This document shows positions 36,392 to 45,773 of a stretch of 45,773 bases of DNA, in pieces. The DNA is taken from positions 1 through 45,773 of the forward strand of contig JAKSDO010000114.1 in NCBI GenBank assembly GCA_022360055.1. The letters are read 5' to 3'. The notes under the pieces were generated by a model. That model did no database searches, was not told the origin of the DNA, and worked only from the letters and a program-made list of their open reading frames with translations. The stretch's first letter is position 1. The number at the start of each line of letters is the position of its first letter. Origin of the DNA: Cytophagales bacterium (GTDB taxonomy: Bacteria; Bacteroidota; Bacteroidia; Cytophagales; Cyclobacteriaceae). The position numbers and the translations under genes are program-made.

Positions 36392-36780
36392 GCAACTATC
36401 TTTTCCTCCATTGATCTTTTAAAAAGATCATATTTAATCATTCTTAATTTAGAATAACCTTTTCTTACTTTTCGATTAAAGACTTTCTTTATCAAGCTAA
36501 AGGATAATTATCGATCATCAATTAATAATTGAAAATCATTGATCCATAATTACCGATTATCAATTAATGAAGAATGCGGTTTCAATTCCCAAACGGCCAT
36601 TAATGTATCTTTCAAGAAATATACTGGAATGACTCCCAGCCAGTATAAGTCTTCTTAAATCTTTCTCATTGCTTACTCATTAGCCATAATTTCTCTTAAT
36701 GCTCAATAATTGAACCTGCATATGTAACTAAATAATAATATTAATTATAAAAATTAAAATTATTATTATCTTTGGAATAG
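36392..36780 (+). other. AT-rich gap between the island and the arabinose operon
   Basis: About 390 bp without a gene. It has two copies of ATCAATTAAT within about 50 bp (near 36518 and 36557) and, at its right end, an inverted repeat plus a promoter-like -7 box that belong to the arabinose operon. Confidence 0.5.
36732..36774 (+). promoter_or_regulatory. Promoter and possible operator of the arabinose operon
   Basis: ATAATAATA (36732-36740) and TATTATTAT (36761-36769) are perfect inverted repeats 20 bp apart, and the second overlaps TATCTTTG (36767-36774), an exact TAnnTTTG box. The box is only 6 bp before the first ATG, so the message would be leaderless or translation starts later. No good TTG -33 element is present, which fits a regulated promoter. 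Confidence 0.45.
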
Positions 36781-37476
36781 ATGATGAATAATGCACCGGA
36801 CGTATATGCACAACACCCCAAAATATCGGTTGCGGTAGACTGTGTAATTTTTGGCTATGAAGAAGACGAGCTGAAACTCCTCCTGTATCCCAGACGGTTT
36901 GAACCTAATAAAGGGGAATGGTCAATAATGGGTGGATTTGTCAGGCATGATGAATCCATGGATGTAACAGTCAAAAGAGTATTGAAGCAGACCGTAAACC
37001 TGGAAAATATTTACATGGAGCAGGTGAGGGCTTATTCGGAGCCGGATCGCGATCCTGGAGGCCGGGTGATATCAATGGCATATTATGCACTTATACGCAT
37101 AGATGAACATGACAAAGAGCTGGTGGATGAAAAGGGTGGAAAATGGTGGCCAATAACTAATCATCCGGAGATGATATTTGACCATAGTCAGATGGTTAGC
37201 GATGCGCTGGAAAAACTGCAAAACAAAGCTACTTTCAACCTGATTGGCGAAGAGCTGCTTCCCAAACTGTTCACACTCACACAGCTCAACAGCCTCTACA
37301 ATGCCATCTTTCAAAGGGAGTTTAATCCTGGTAATTTCAGGAAAAAACTCGCAACCCTTGATGTATTGGAAAAACTCAAAAAGAAGGATACGCAAAGCTC
37401 CAAGAGAGGGGCGTTCTTTTATAGATTTAAAAAAGGTAAGACAAATACACAATACGAGAGAATTGTGAAAATATAA
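36781..37476 (+). CDS. araR: Nudix-related transcriptional regulator of arabinose use (AraR/NrtR type)
   Basis: A 231-residue regulator with an N-terminal Nudix fold and a C-terminal winged helix. The Nudix region is VAVDCVIFGYEEDELKLLLY followed by GGFVRHDESMDVTVKRVL; the catalytic REUxEE residues are replaced, so it binds a ligand without hydrolysis. The C-terminal part (LTQLNSLYNAIFQREFNPGN, FRKKLATLDVLEKL, RGAFFYRFKK) is the DNA-binding wing of the NrtR family. A Nudix-type AraR controls L-arabinose genes in Bacteroides, and here it leads the symporter-araD-araB-araA row, which strongly supports the same role. It could start at the first or second ATG. Confidence 0.88.
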   Translation: MMNNAPDVYAQHPKISVAVDCVIFGYEEDELKLLLYPRRFEPNKGEWSIMGGFVRHDESMDVTVKRVLKQTVNLENIYMEQVRAYSEPDRDPGGRVISMAYYALIRIDEHDKELVDEKGGKWWPITNHPEMIFDHSQMVSDALEKLQNKATFNLIGEELLPKLFTLTQLNSLYNAIFQREFNPGNFRKKLATLDVLEKLKKKDTQSSKRGAFFYRFKKGKTNTQYERIVKI

Positions 37477-37520
37477 CTAAGAACATATTTTATCCAAATC
37501 ATACTTTTAAATTATAGAAA

Positions 37521-39185
37521 ATGACCACGTTAGATTGGGTTGTACTTGGGCTATTTTTATTAGGTCTGGTTGGCATCATTCTTTGGGTGCTTAGACAAAA
37601 AGAAGAAAATACCTCTGATTATTTTTTGGCAGGTAGAGACGCTACCTGGATTGCCATTGGAGCCTCCATCTTTGCTTCAAACATTGGTTCTGAACACCTG
37701 GTAGGTTTGGCGGGCGCAGGTGCTGAAAGTGGAATGGCCATGGCGCACTGGGAAATACACGGTTGGCTGATCCTGATGCTTGGGTGGCTCTTTGTTCCTT
37801 TTTATTCCAGGAGCAAGGTTTTTACGATGCCTGAATTCCTTGAAAAAAGGTATAATCCCGAATCGAGGTCATTTCTGTCCATCATTTCTTTGGTGAGCTA
37901 TGTATTGACCAAAGTCGCTGTTACAGTCTATGCCGGAGGAGTTGTATTCAAAGATGTATTTGACATCGATGCCATCCGGTTTGCAGGGATGGAAATTGAC
38001 TTTTTCTGGGTAAGTGCCATCGGGCTCGTGCTACTCACCGGACTTTATACCACATTTGGAGGCATGAAGGCTGTACTATATACTTCAGTGTTGCAAACCC
38101 CGATATTACTGCTCGGCTCAATTGCCATCCTGATCATTGGATTAGTGAAAGTTGGCGGTTGGGGGGAACTGATGGAAATTGTCAGGGCCACTCCTGCTAA
38201 TGAACAGGGAGATAGCATGGCAAGCCTCATCAGGTCGCACCATGACCCTGATTTCCCATGGACAGGCGTACTTCTGGGCTCGGCAATCATCGGTTTCTGG
38301 TATTGGTGTACGGACCAGTTTATTGTTCAAAGGGTCCTTTCAGGCCGGGATATGACGCATGCGAGAAGGGGGACCATATTTGGCGCATACTTAAAAATGA
38401 CCCCAGTCTTTATCTTCCTGATTCCTGGAATGATTGCATTTGCATTAAATCAAAAAGGACTCATAACACTGGCAGATAATGATGCTGCATTTTCAACCCT
38501 GGTAAAAGAATTATTACCCATGGGATTTAAGGGAATTGTAATCGGCGGTATCCTCGCTGCACTCATGAGTTCACTGGCAAGTTTATTCAATTCCTCTGCC
38601 ATGCTTTTCACCATCGACTTTTATAAAAAATATAAGCCCGAAGCAACAGAAAAACACTATGTGTTTGTCGGAAGAATTGCCACAGTAGTCATTGTAGTTC
38701 TGGGAATTCTTTGGATTCCTGTAATGAAGGGTTTGGGAAAAGTGCTGTATGAATATTTGCAGGATGTACAATCATTGCTTGCACCAGGTATTGCCGCTGT
38801 TTTCCTGCTAGGAATATTATCAAAACGCATTACCCCGGCAGCCGGCTTCTCAGGCCTTCTTATAGGATTTGTGTTGGGAATGACACGATTAGGGTTAAGT
38901 ATCTTTAAAGAAAGCTTGAATCCTGATGGAATAGTTTATTCAACTTTCGTAGCTCCCAACTGGCTTCATTACGAATGTATTTTATTCGGAATTGTCATTA
39001 TCTGTATGATTTTAATAAGCTTTGTTACTAAGCCAGCAGACCCGTCAGCAATAAAAGGACTTACACTGGGCTCAGCTACAGCAGAGCAAAAACTTGAAGT
39101 GAGACAAAGTTATACGAAATGGGATGTGATCACTTCGGCCATCATCATTATTATCACCCTGGCATTCTATGCATATTTCTGGTAA
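37521..39185 (+). CDS. Sodium/sugar symporter (SSS family), probable arabinose importer
   Basis: A 554-residue inner-membrane protein with about 14 hydrophobic helices and sodium:solute symporter motifs (DYFLAGRDATWIAIGASIFA, SNIGSEHLVGLAGAGA, GFWYWCTDQFIVQRVLSGRD, LMSSLASLFNSSAMLFTID). It is of the SglT branch, which carries glucose/galactose and other sugars. Its place after the regulator and 19 bp before araD suggests sodium-driven uptake of L-arabinose. Complete, with start ATG at 37521. Confidence 0.92.
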   Translation: MTTLDWVVLGLFLLGLVGIILWVLRQKEENTSDYFLAGRDATWIAIGASIFASNIGSEHLVGLAGAGAESGMAMAHWEIHGWLILMLGWLFVPFYSRSKVFTMPEFLEKRYNPESRSFLSIISLVSYVLTKVAVTVYAGGVVFKDVFDIDAIRFAGMEIDFFWVSAIGLVLLTGLYTTFGGMKAVLYTSVLQTPILLLGSIAILIIGLVKVGGWGELMEIVRATPANEQGDSMASLIRSHHDPDFPWTGVLLGSAIIGFWYWCTDQFIVQRVLSGRDMTHARRGTIFGAYLKMTPVFIFLIPGMIAFALNQKGLITLADNDAAFSTLVKELLPMGFKGIVIGGILAALMSSLASLFNSSAMLFTIDFYKKYKPEATEKHYVFVGRIATVVIVVLGILWIPVMKGLGKVLYEYLQDVQSLLAPGIAAVFLLGILSKRITPAAGFSGLLIGFVLGMTRLGLSIFKESLNPDGIVYSTFVAPNWLHYECILFGIVIICMILISFVTKPADPSAIKGLTLGSATAEQKLEVRQSYTKWDVITSAIIIIITLAFYAYFW

Positions 39186-39204
39186 AGATTAAAATCATAA
39201 ACCG

Positions 39205-39894
39205 ATGCTGAAAAAGTTAAAAAAGAAAGTTTGCAAGGCAAATCTTGATTTGGTTAAACACGATCTTGTAATCTTTACCTGGGGAAATGTTAGTGCCATA
39301 GATCGTGATAAAGGTCTGATGGTTATAAAGCCAAGTGGAGTGAGCTATGACAACATGCAACCAGAAGATATGGTGGTTATGGATTTAGATGGCAAAGTAG
39401 TAGAGGGGGATTATAAACCATCCTCAGACAGCAAGACGCATCTTGTTCTTTATCAGAATTTTCCCGAAACCGGGGGAGTGGTGCATACCCATTCTGAATG
39501 GGCCACCATCTGGTCTCAGGCGGGTCAACCCGTTCCGGCTCTGGGAACCACTCATGCCGACTATTTTTATGGCGATATTCCGTGCACAAGGAAGCTGACC
39601 GACCCAGAAATTGAATCTGATTATGAATTGGAAACGGGTAATGTGATTGTAGAAACATTTCATAATCGAGATCCCAACGCAATTCCCGGAGTCCTGGTGA
39701 ATAATCACGGACCATTTGCATGGGGAAAAGATGCGGACGACGCTGTGCATAATGCGGTGGTTTTGGAGGCTGTTTCCAAGATGGCCTACTACACATTAAA
39801 GATTAAGCGCGTGCCAAGCCTGGACCAAACACTCCTGGATAAGCACTACCTAAGAAAGCATGGTAAAGATGCCTATTATGGGCAAGAAAAATAG
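39205..39894 (+). CDS. araD: L-ribulose-5-phosphate 4-epimerase
   Basis: A 229-residue class II aldolase-fold enzyme that turns L-ribulose 5-phosphate into D-xylulose 5-phosphate, the third step of arabinose use. Zinc-binding residues are in [12 protein letters not shown] (two His) and [12 protein letters not shown] (third His), and the phosphate-binding residues in [18 protein letters not shown] and PSSDSKTHL. The active-site tyrosine is near the C-terminus. Length is normal. Next gene, araB, starts 38 bp later. Confidence 0.94.
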   Translation: MLKKLKKKVCKANLDLVKHDLVIFTWGNVSAIDRDKGLMVIKPSGVSYDNMQPEDMVVMDLDGKVVEGDYKPSSDSKTHLVLYQNFPETGGVVHTHSEWATIWSQAGQPVPALGTTHADYFYGDIPCTRKLTDPEIESDYELETGNVIVETFHNRDPNAIPGVLVNNHGPFAWGKDADDAVHNAVVLEAVSKMAYYTLKIKRVPSLDQTLLDKHYLRKHGKDAYYGQEK

Positions 39895-39932
39895 GTTTTA
39901 AACTAAAAGCACAATTAAAACTTTTTTTAAAT

Positions 39933-41612
39933 ATGTCAGACAAAAAATATGTAATCGGACTGGACTATGGATCTGACTCCGTGAGATCTGTAGTTGTTGA
40001 TACTTCTGATGGAATGGAGCTCGCAAGCTCAGTATTTTATTATCCCAGATGGAAAGAGGGCAAATATTGTGAGCCTGCCAAGAATCAATTTCGCCAGCAT
40101 CCGCTTGATTATCTTGAAGGATTGGAGAGTACAATTAAGAGCGCATTAGCCCAATGTGATAATGATGTTGCTGCAAATGTTGTAGGGATATCAGTAGATA
40201 CTACAGGATCAACACCTGTGGCAGTCACCAAAGAAGGTACTCCTTTGTCCTTAACTCCTGAATTTGCAGAAAATCCAAATGCGATGTTTGTGCTTTGGAA
40301 AGATCATACGGCAGTGGCGGAAGCCGAAGAAATCAATGAATTGGCCAGGTCCTGGGGAGGTGTTGACTTCACTAAATACGAAGGTGGCATTTATTCCTCA
40401 GAATGGTTCTGGGCAAAACTGCTTCATGTTATCCGGGAGGATGAATCGGTGAGGAATGCTGCATTTTCATGGGTAGAACACTGTGACTGGATCCCGGCAG
40501 TTCTGACAGGAATGACCGATCCTTTGAAAATAAAAAGGAGTCGATGTGCTGCTGGTCACAAGGCAATGTGGCATGAAGATTTTAATGGTCTGCCAGATGA
40601 AAATTTCCTTACAAAGCTCGATCCCTTATTGGCAGGATTAAAAGATCGACTATTTACTGAAACACATACAGCCGATGCATCGGTCGGAAAGTTGAGTGAT
40701 GAATGGGCAACGAAACTGGGCCTTCCCACTTCTGTAATAGTTGGAGCAGGAACTTTTGATGCTCACGCAGGAGCTGTTGGTGGAGAGATCGAAGCTTATA
40801 CCTTGAGTAAAGTAATGGGTACTTCAACCTGTGACATGCTGGTTGCGCCTCTTGAAGAAGCAGGAGATAAACTGGTAAAAGGAATTTGTGGGCAGGTTGA
40901 CGGCTCGATAGTTCCTGGGATGTTAGGGCTCGAAGCTGGACAATCAGCTTTCGGAGATATCTATGCCTGGTTTAAAAAGCTATTGATGTGGCCAACCGGG
41001 GAACTTCTTCAGAATTCAACAAGCATTGATGATGAAACAAAGGCTAAGCTGACCGAAGAGATCAGTGATGGAATTATTGCAAAACTTTCCAATGAAGCAG
41101 CCAAAATACCCATAGGTGAATCAGGAATTGTCGCCTTGGACTGGATGAATGGAAGAAGAACCCCGGATGCTGATCAAATGTTGAAGGGGGCCATAATGGG
41201 ACTGAATTTGGGGTCTGATGCCCCATTAATTTTCAAAGCGCTGGTCGAGGCTACCTGTTTTGGATCAAAGAAAATTGTAGATCGATTCCTGGATGAAGGT
41301 ATCCAAATTAAGAATGTGGTGGCCCTTGGTGGAGTAGCAAAAAAATCTCCATATGTGATGCAGGTGATGGCAGATGTGCTCAATATGCCAATTAAAGTGG
41401 CAAAATCCGAGCAAACTCCAGCATTAGGAGCTGCCATGTATGCAGCGGTGGTTGCAGGAGTGTATCCTGACGTAGAATCGGCAAAAAGCGCCATGGGTGG
41501 TGGATTTGATGCTGAATACGATCCAATACCAGAGAACGTAGAAAAGTATAAACCTCTTTATGACAAATACACAGCTTTCGGAGAATTCATCGAAAGTCAA
41601 ACCAATAAATAA
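39933..41612 (+). CDS. araB: Ribulokinase
   Basis: A 559-residue FGGY-family sugar kinase that phosphorylates L-ribulose. The N-terminal ATPase motif is [28 protein letters not shown] and EYWFWAK-like [12 protein letters not shown] match the ribulokinase branch; the adenine-binding region has [20 protein letters not shown]. Complete. It lies between araD (38 bp) and araA (1 bp), in the same transcript. Confidence 0.95.
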   Translation: MSDKKYVIGLDYGSDSVRSVVVDTSDGMELASSVFYYPRWKEGKYCEPAKNQFRQHPLDYLEGLESTIKSALAQCDNDVAANVVGISVDTTGSTPVAVTKEGTPLSLTPEFAENPNAMFVLWKDHTAVAEAEEINELARSWGGVDFTKYEGGIYSSEWFWAKLLHVIREDESVRNAAFSWVEHCDWIPAVLTGMTDPLKIKRSRCAAGHKAMWHEDFNGLPDENFLTKLDPLLAGLKDRLFTETHTADASVGKLSDEWATKLGLPTSVIVGAGTFDAHAGAVGGEIEAYTLSKVMGTSTCDMLVAPLEEAGDKLVKGICGQVDGSIVPGMLGLEAGQSAFGDIYAWFKKLLMWPTGELLQNSTSIDDETKAKLTEEISDGIIAKLSNEAAKIPIGESGIVALDWMNGRRTPDADQMLKGAIMGLNLGSDAPLIFKALVEATCFGSKKIVDRFLDEGIQIKNVVALGGVAKKSPYVMQVMADVLNMPIKVAKSEQTPALGAAMYAAVVAGVYPDVESAKSAMGGGFDAEYDPIPENVEKYKPLYDKYTAFGEFIESQTNK

Positions 41613-41613
41613 A

Positions 41614-43137
41614 ATGAATAGGAAAACAATGTTAACAGATTTAAAACAATATGAGGTGTGGTTTGTAACGGGCAGCCAGCACCTATACGGAGAAGAAACC
41701 TTAAAGCAAGTAGCAGAACATTCAAAGGAGATTGCCGTTGCATTTGATGCTTCCGAAGCAATTCCGGTAAGAGTTGTTTTTAAACCGGTTCTTACTACTC
41801 CTGATTCGATCTACAATTTGTGTATGAAGGCCAATACGGCAGAAAATTGTGTGGGGCTTATCGCATGGATGCATACATTTTCTCCAGCCAAAATGTGGAT
41901 TGCCGGATTGAAAAACCTGCAAAAGCCAATGTGTCATCTTCATACCCAGTACAATCGTGATATTCCCTGGTCAACGATAGACATGGATTTCATGAACCTA
42001 AATCAATCAGCTCATGGCGGTAGAGAATTTGGTTTCATCAATACCAGGATGCGATTGAACAGGAAGGTGGTCGTGGGACATTGGCAGGAACCTGAAGTAA
42101 AAGAAAAAATCAATATCTGGGTAAGAGTAGCCTGTGCAAAGTATGACATGCAGGGAATGAAGATAGCGCGTATTGGTGACAATATGCGACAAGTGGCAGT
42201 GACTGAAGGCGACAAAGTTAGCGCAGAGATTAAATTCGGTTATTCAGTAAATGGCTATGGACTTGGCGATGTAGTTTCATTTGTAAACCAGGTTACTGAT
42301 GCTGATATGGAAAACCTGATGCAAGAATACAATGATCTTTATGCGCTTGCCGATTCCTTAAAAGCTGGTGGCGCTCAACGTTCATCTTTAGAAGAGGCTG
42401 CCCGGATTGAATTGGGATTAAGAGCATTTTTAGAAGATGGTGGATTCAAAGGATACACCGATACATTCGAAAACCTGTATGGATTGAGGCAGCTCCCAGG
42501 AATAGCCTCTCAACGACTAATGGCTGATGGATATGGATTTGGAGCAGAGGGTGATTGGAAAACCGCTGCATTGGTGAGAGCAATGAAGGTCATGGCTACT
42601 GGAATGGATGCGGGAACTTCATTTATGGAAGACTATACCTATCACTTCAATCCTTCCAATAATAGTGTACTTGGCTCGCATATGTTAGAGATATGCCCAA
42701 CCATCGCTGAGGGTAAACCGAGTTGTGAGGTGCATCCATTAGGTATTGGTGGTAAGGAAGATCCGGTAAGACTTGTATTTAATTCACCAGCAGGAGATGC
42801 GATCAATGCATCGATTATTGACATGGGCAACAGGTTCAGGCTTTTGGTGAATGAAGTGAAAGCGGTTGAAGTTGAGGAACCATTGCCAAATCTTCCTGTG
42901 GCGCGTGTACTTTGGCAACCATTACCTGATCTGAAAACGGCAGCAGCAGCATGGATATTGGCAGGTGGAGCCCATCATACCGGATATAGCCAGGCAGTCA
43001 ATACAGAGTTCATGGAAGACTTTGCTGATATGTTTGATGTAGAAATGGTCGTTATTGATGAAGAAACGAAGATTCGCGACTTCAAGAACGAACTGAAATA
43101 CGGTGACCTGTATTATCAATTGAGGAAGGAGTTTTAA
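41614..43137 (+). CDS. araA: L-arabinose isomerase
   Basis: Converts L-arabinose to L-ribulose, with manganese. From the ATG at 41614 it has 507 residues, beginning [20 protein letters not shown]; an upstream in-frame ATG at 41560 would lie inside araB and is not needed. Family motifs include [50 protein letters not shown], and metal ligands in [24 protein letters not shown] and GGAHHTGYS. It ends the arabinose genes; no terminator is obvious after it. Confidence 0.96.
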   Translation: MNRKTMLTDLKQYEVWFVTGSQHLYGEETLKQVAEHSKEIAVAFDASEAIPVRVVFKPVLTTPDSIYNLCMKANTAENCVGLIAWMHTFSPAKMWIAGLKNLQKPMCHLHTQYNRDIPWSTIDMDFMNLNQSAHGGREFGFINTRMRLNRKVVVGHWQEPEVKEKINIWVRVACAKYDMQGMKIARIGDNMRQVAVTEGDKVSAEIKFGYSVNGYGLGDVVSFVNQVTDADMENLMQEYNDLYALADSLKAGGAQRSSLEEAARIELGLRAFLEDGGFKGYTDTFENLYGLRQLPGIASQRLMADGYGFGAEGDWKTAALVRAMKVMATGMDAGTSFMEDYTYHFNPSNNSVLGSHMLEICPTIAEGKPSCEVHPLGIGGKEDPVRLVFNSPAGDAINASIIDMGNRFRLLVNEVKAVEVEEPLPNLPVARVLWQPLPDLKTAAAAWILAGGAHHTGYSQAVNTEFMEDFADMFDVEMVVIDEETKIRDFKNELKYGDLYYQLRKEF

Positions 43138-43239
43138 TGATCAGTTTTTTCAGAAATCAAGTGTTCAATAGAATTATTCACTAATCTCATGAATTCTGAT
43201 AAGAACCAACGCTGCTCCTTTGAAATAAAACAGGAAAAA

Positions 43240-43547
43240 ATGAAAAAAAATAATCGAAGAAGTTTTATCAAATCTGCTGTAGGAATATCAGCAGGTATTG
43301 TTTCCGCTCCATTTATTTTAAAATCCTATAAACCATCTAACCAAACCACCATTGGTATGATTGGTACCGGAGTCCATTGCATGACTCATAATTTACCTCC
43401 TTCCTGAATATGGAAGATGCGAGAGTAGTAGCCGTTTGCGACGTTGACAGACAACGGAAAATTGAAGCTAAAAAAATGGTTGATGAAAAATATCAGAATA
43501 AAGACTGTGCGGCATTTGATGATTATTTGACCACACTGGTAGCTTAA
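43240..43547 (+). pseudogene. Broken Tat-exported Gfo/Idh/MocA oxidoreductase
   Basis: Starts with a twin-arginine signal (MKKNNRRSFIKSAVGISAGI), then the Rossmann beginning IGMIGTGVHCMTHNLPP. A stop (TGA at about 43404) ends this frame, but the next frame continues without loss as FLNMEDARVVAVCDVDRQRK, then MVDEKYQNKDCAAFDDYLTT, so a single base is missing near 43395. After about 100 residues in all, where a family member has 400 or more, the frame ends at 43547 by junction with other sequence. It is thus both frameshifted and truncated. Secreted Gfo/Idh/MocA proteins are common in Bacteroidota sugar clusters. Confidence 0.75.
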
Positions 43548-43618
43548 GTTTTGATTTAACCGATGGCAAGAATTCATATCTTGTCCTGCGTTTGAAAAGG
43601 GTATCAGAGAATGTATAA
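43548..43618 (+). pseudogene. C-terminal remnant of a gene upstream of the activase
   Basis: The frame LSFDLTDGKNSYLVLRLKRV ends with TAA at 43616-43618, which overlaps the ATG of the next gene by 8 bp. It has no start and does not match the oxidoreductase. The overlap suggests it is the tail of the former neighbour in the activase operon. Family unknown. Confidence 0.4.
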
Positions 43619-45131
43619 AGTAGAAATATGGAATAATGAGCAAAAGCAGATCGTAGAAAGCAATGGCTCGGATTTGCTCCTTCCTGTTTTAAGGGATGCT
43701 GGGCATGATCTTTATGCCCCATGCGGAGGTAATGGAACTTGCGGAAAGTGCAAGGTTTGGATTGTTGGAGAGGGTTCCGTTACCTCCTGTTTTTATCCGA
43801 TTTCTAGTGATATCTCTGTACGTTTACCCGACCAGCGAGAAGCCAAGATCCTGGTTGATCAGCATAATTTCACTCAGAAATTGCCATTGTGGCCCGGTGA
43901 TTGCGCCCAACTTTCAAACTATCCATATGGAGTTGCAATTGATATAGGCACCACAACTTTGGTTTTTTACCTGGTTGATCTCATTACAGGGGTTATCAGC
44001 GAAACACGTGCCGTTCCCAATCCTCAGGCTAAATATGGGAGTGATGTCATTTCCAGGATAAACTACACTTCGCAGCAAATAGATGGTCTGAATGAATTGA
44101 GAGAAGTTCTTATAAATATCATTAATGAAGAACTTAAGCATTTCATTGATTTTGTTGGAATAGGATCTGATGACATCGTTAAGCTGAAGATTGCAGGCAA
44201 TACAACAATGCTACATATATTGCTGGGCAAAGATCCACTTCCTTTGGCGTTAGCTCCTTTTATACCTCAATTTACAGAAGCCCAAATTGTCAATACCAAT
44301 GATCTTGGGCTAAAATGTAATCCGAAAGCTCACATCGAAACATTACCAAATATCTCAGCTTATGTAGGTGCAGATATTGTGGCAGGTTTGGCTTCTATTG
44401 CACCTGATAAGAGGTACAAGAACTATCTTTTCATGGACATTGGCACCAATGGAGAACTGGCGCTTGTAACAGATGGCAAGATCATCTGTTGTGCCACTGC
44501 TGCCGGGCCGGCATTTGAGGGAGCAAATATCAAACATGGAGTGACGGCAACGGACGGAGCAATTTCTGAATATAATGAAAACGAGATAAAGGTTATCGGT
44601 AATGTGCCTCCGGTAGGAATTTGCGGATCAGGGTTGATCGATATCGTTGCACATCTGGTAGATCAAGGTATTGTGGATGCTGAAGGATTGTTTAATGAAA
44701 ACTATATAGTTGTCAAAAGGGAATATGCCGGAATTAATGAGGATATTGTAATTACCCAGGAAGATATTCGCGAAGTTCAGCTAGCCAAATCAGCGATATC
44801 AGCCGGTGTGAATATTTTGCTGAAAAAAGTAGGGCTTTCTCATGATGATATCGACGCGGTTTTTCTTGCTGGTGGTTTTGGAAATTACATTGATACTGAC
44901 AGTGCCATGAAGATTGGTTTACTTTCTACCCATTTCAAGGATAAGATTATTTCCTTGGGCAACACTTCTGGAACGGGTGCATTTTTAGCCCTCAAATCTG
45001 AAATATTCAATGAGAGCATCAATGAGGTAATGAATAAAGCGGAGCATATCGAATTGTCTGAGGATATGGATTTCGCCATGGAATTTGCCATAAATATGAT
45101 GTTTGATACGTCAGCATATCAGCATGATTAA
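43611..45131 (+). CDS. RamA/RACo-type reductive activase of corrinoid proteins
   Basis: A 506-residue ATP-dependent protein that returns cob(II)alamin of corrinoid methyltransferase systems to the active Co(I) state. The N-terminal [2Fe-2S] ferredoxin domain has the Cys motif CGGNGTCGKCKVW with the fourth Cys in SCFYP (about residues 38-63). From about 105 the ASKHA-like DUF4445 domain follows: GVAIDIGTTTLVFYLVD, KIAGNTTMLHILLG, FMDIGTNGELAL, AAGPAFEGANI, VFLAGGFGNYID and GNTSGTGAFLAL. The linker is short. It is complete. Its start overlaps the tail of a lost gene and its end overlaps the CobW-like gene by 8 bp, so it was part of an operon. No corrinoid protein or methyltransferase is present in the window. 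Confidence 0.87.
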   Translation: MYKVEIWNNEQKQIVESNGSDLLLPVLRDAGHDLYAPCGGNGTCGKCKVWIVGEGSVTSCFYPISSDISVRLPDQREAKILVDQHNFTQKLPLWPGDCAQLSNYPYGVAIDIGTTTLVFYLVDLITGVISETRAVPNPQAKYGSDVISRINYTSQQIDGLNELREVLINIINEELKHFIDFVGIGSDDIVKLKIAGNTTMLHILLGKDPLPLALAPFIPQFTEAQIVNTNDLGLKCNPKAHIETLPNISAYVGADIVAGLASIAPDKRYKNYLFMDIGTNGELALVTDGKIICCATAAGPAFEGANIKHGVTATDGAISEYNENEIKVIGNVPPVGICGSGLIDIVAHLVDQGIVDAEGLFNENYIVVKREYAGINEDIVITQEDIREVQLAKSAISAGVNILLKKVGLSHDDIDAVFLAGGFGNYIDTDSAMKIGLLSTHFKDKIISLGNTSGTGAFLALKSEIFNESINEVMNKAEHIELSEDMDFAMEFAINMMFDTSAYQHD

Positions 45132-45411
45132 AGTCCATTTGATATTAGGTTTCCTAGGCGCTGGCAAAACTACCTTCCTAAAGCATGTGCTGAAATCGCC
45201 AGAATTGAAGAATGATAGAATATTACTGGTGGTCAATGTCTATGGTCAGGAAAATTACGATGCCCGGGAGTTGGGTAAAGATGCTGTCGAAATAACTGAG
45301 ATTACCAACGGATGCTTATGCTGCTCTTACAAGAATCAGTTTGAAGAAATGCTGATAAAATGTGCTGCACGAGAGGATATTGACCGCATTTTTATAGAAC
45401 CATGTCCTTAA
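45124..45411 (+). pseudogene. CobW/HypB/UreG-type GTPase, truncated
   Basis: The first 92 or so residues of a metal-chaperone GTPase: P-loop LGFLGAGKTTFLKH, then NVYGQENYDARELG, and the CxCC metal motif NGCLCCSYKNQFEEML. In intact members this is followed by IEPSG and another 200 or more residues. Here the frame reads IEPCP and stops at 45411, where sequence of an oppositely oriented integrase begins. The ATG at 45124 overlaps the activase stop by 8 bp. With loss of the G3-G5 motifs it should not bind GTP properly. Confidence 0.8.
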
Positions 45412-45773
45412 AGTTCATCCCTCCGGTTAGATAGCTGAAGATGAAGTAATTTAGTGAATGCCATTTTCTTGAATTCATTTTTTGTTTTGAATTCATCAAC
45501 TTGATTATGTCTTCTTTCGATAGCGCCCGCTTTAAAGGATTGCCTGTTTTTATTTTATATTTCTTAAAAGGGTAATTGTTATCATTAATTATTTCTTCTG
45601 CTATTGCCTTATTATAGGCAGCTCTTAACGTCCTCATATAAATACCAATGCTGTTGATTGAATTGCCTTTATATTGAAGGTGTCTCTCAAATTCTTCTAA
45701 AAATCTGTAATCTATGTCCTGAAAAGATATTTTTAATTTAAATTCGATCAACCTGTTTCTCGTGTCTCTGTAA
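45392..45773 (-). pseudogene. Tyrosine recombinase (integrase) fragment, open at the window end
   Basis: The reading frame is open to the right edge; upstream codons before the TTG at 45751 read YRDTRNR. The visible 126 or so residues contain the SAM-like core-binding domain (FLEEFERHLQYKGNSINSIG, YMRTLRAAYNKAIAEEII) and the first part of the catalytic domain (ALSKEDIIKLMN, FIFSYLTGGMNFKDMVL), where it stops. The catalytic R-H-R-Y residues further downstream are missing. This is the style of integrases of Bacteroidota mobile elements. The C-terminal end is lost at the junction with the CobW-like gene. Confidence 0.8.

Noticed and set aside
36500-36575. ATCAATTAAT repeats as a CRISPR or iteron array
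   Set aside because: Only two short AT-rich copies with irregular surroundings; no regular spacing. No CRISPR array is seen anywhere in the window.

Overview
The window looks like a piece of a Bacteroidota chromosome, probably a marine or soil Cytophagales-type bacterium; the exact genus cannot be fixed from the sequence. Clues are the gene order pheT - small coiled-coil gene - zapA - rny, promoters of the Bacteroidota type (TTG-N19-TATTTTTG before sucD), near absence of Shine-Dalgarno sequences, lipoproteins and DUF4136, sulfatases, and a Nudix-family regulator (AraR type) in front of an arabinose operon.

Layout. (1) 1-5.8 kb: housekeeping genes pheT, coiled-coil gene, zapA and rny, then sucD on the other strand. 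(2) 6.0-13.3 kb: a voltage-gated-type potassium channel, then a compact operon for a cytoplasmic NAD-linked [NiFe] hydrogenase of the Ralstonia soluble type (hoxF, hoxU, hoxY, hoxH, hoxW) with a translationally coupled dihydroorotate-dehydrogenase-like gene. (3) 13.4-18.4 kb: a histidine kinase and an NtrC-type regulator, divergent from a membrane-fusion protein and an ABC ATPase. The ATPase gene ends in a strong terminator and no permease follows. The divergent gap holds two matching palindromes 20 bp apart and a sigma-54-like site. (4) 18.5-25.7 kb: a small anchored orphan protein, apt, a nucleoside permease, tpx, a Gfo/Idh/MocA oxidoreductase, a small GIY-YIG-like protein, a site-2 protease and a HAD hydrolase. 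(5) 25,788: a tRNA with anticodon CAU. Its 3' half plus its terminator recurs as a 126-bp direct repeat at 36,266. The roughly 10.4 kb between the copies is therefore a tRNA-integrated genomic island. It carries two AraC regulators, a DUF4136 lipoprotein, a sulfatase, a Tat/lipoprotein substrate-binding protein, and a series of truncated, fused or frameshifted genes; no integrase remains in it. (6) 36.8-43.1 kb: an L-arabinose operon (araR-like Nudix regulator, sodium/sugar symporter, araD, araB, araA). (7) 43.2-45.77 kb: a broken oxidoreductase, an intact RamA-type corrinoid-protein reductive activase, the first third of a CobW-type GTPase, and an integrase fragment that meets it at an abrupt junction; the integrase continues past the window end.

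The left 25 kb reads as stable core genome with complete genes. The right 20 kb is accessory DNA shaped by site-specific integration and by several deletion-type joins. Some of those joins could be assembly errors, so they need read support.
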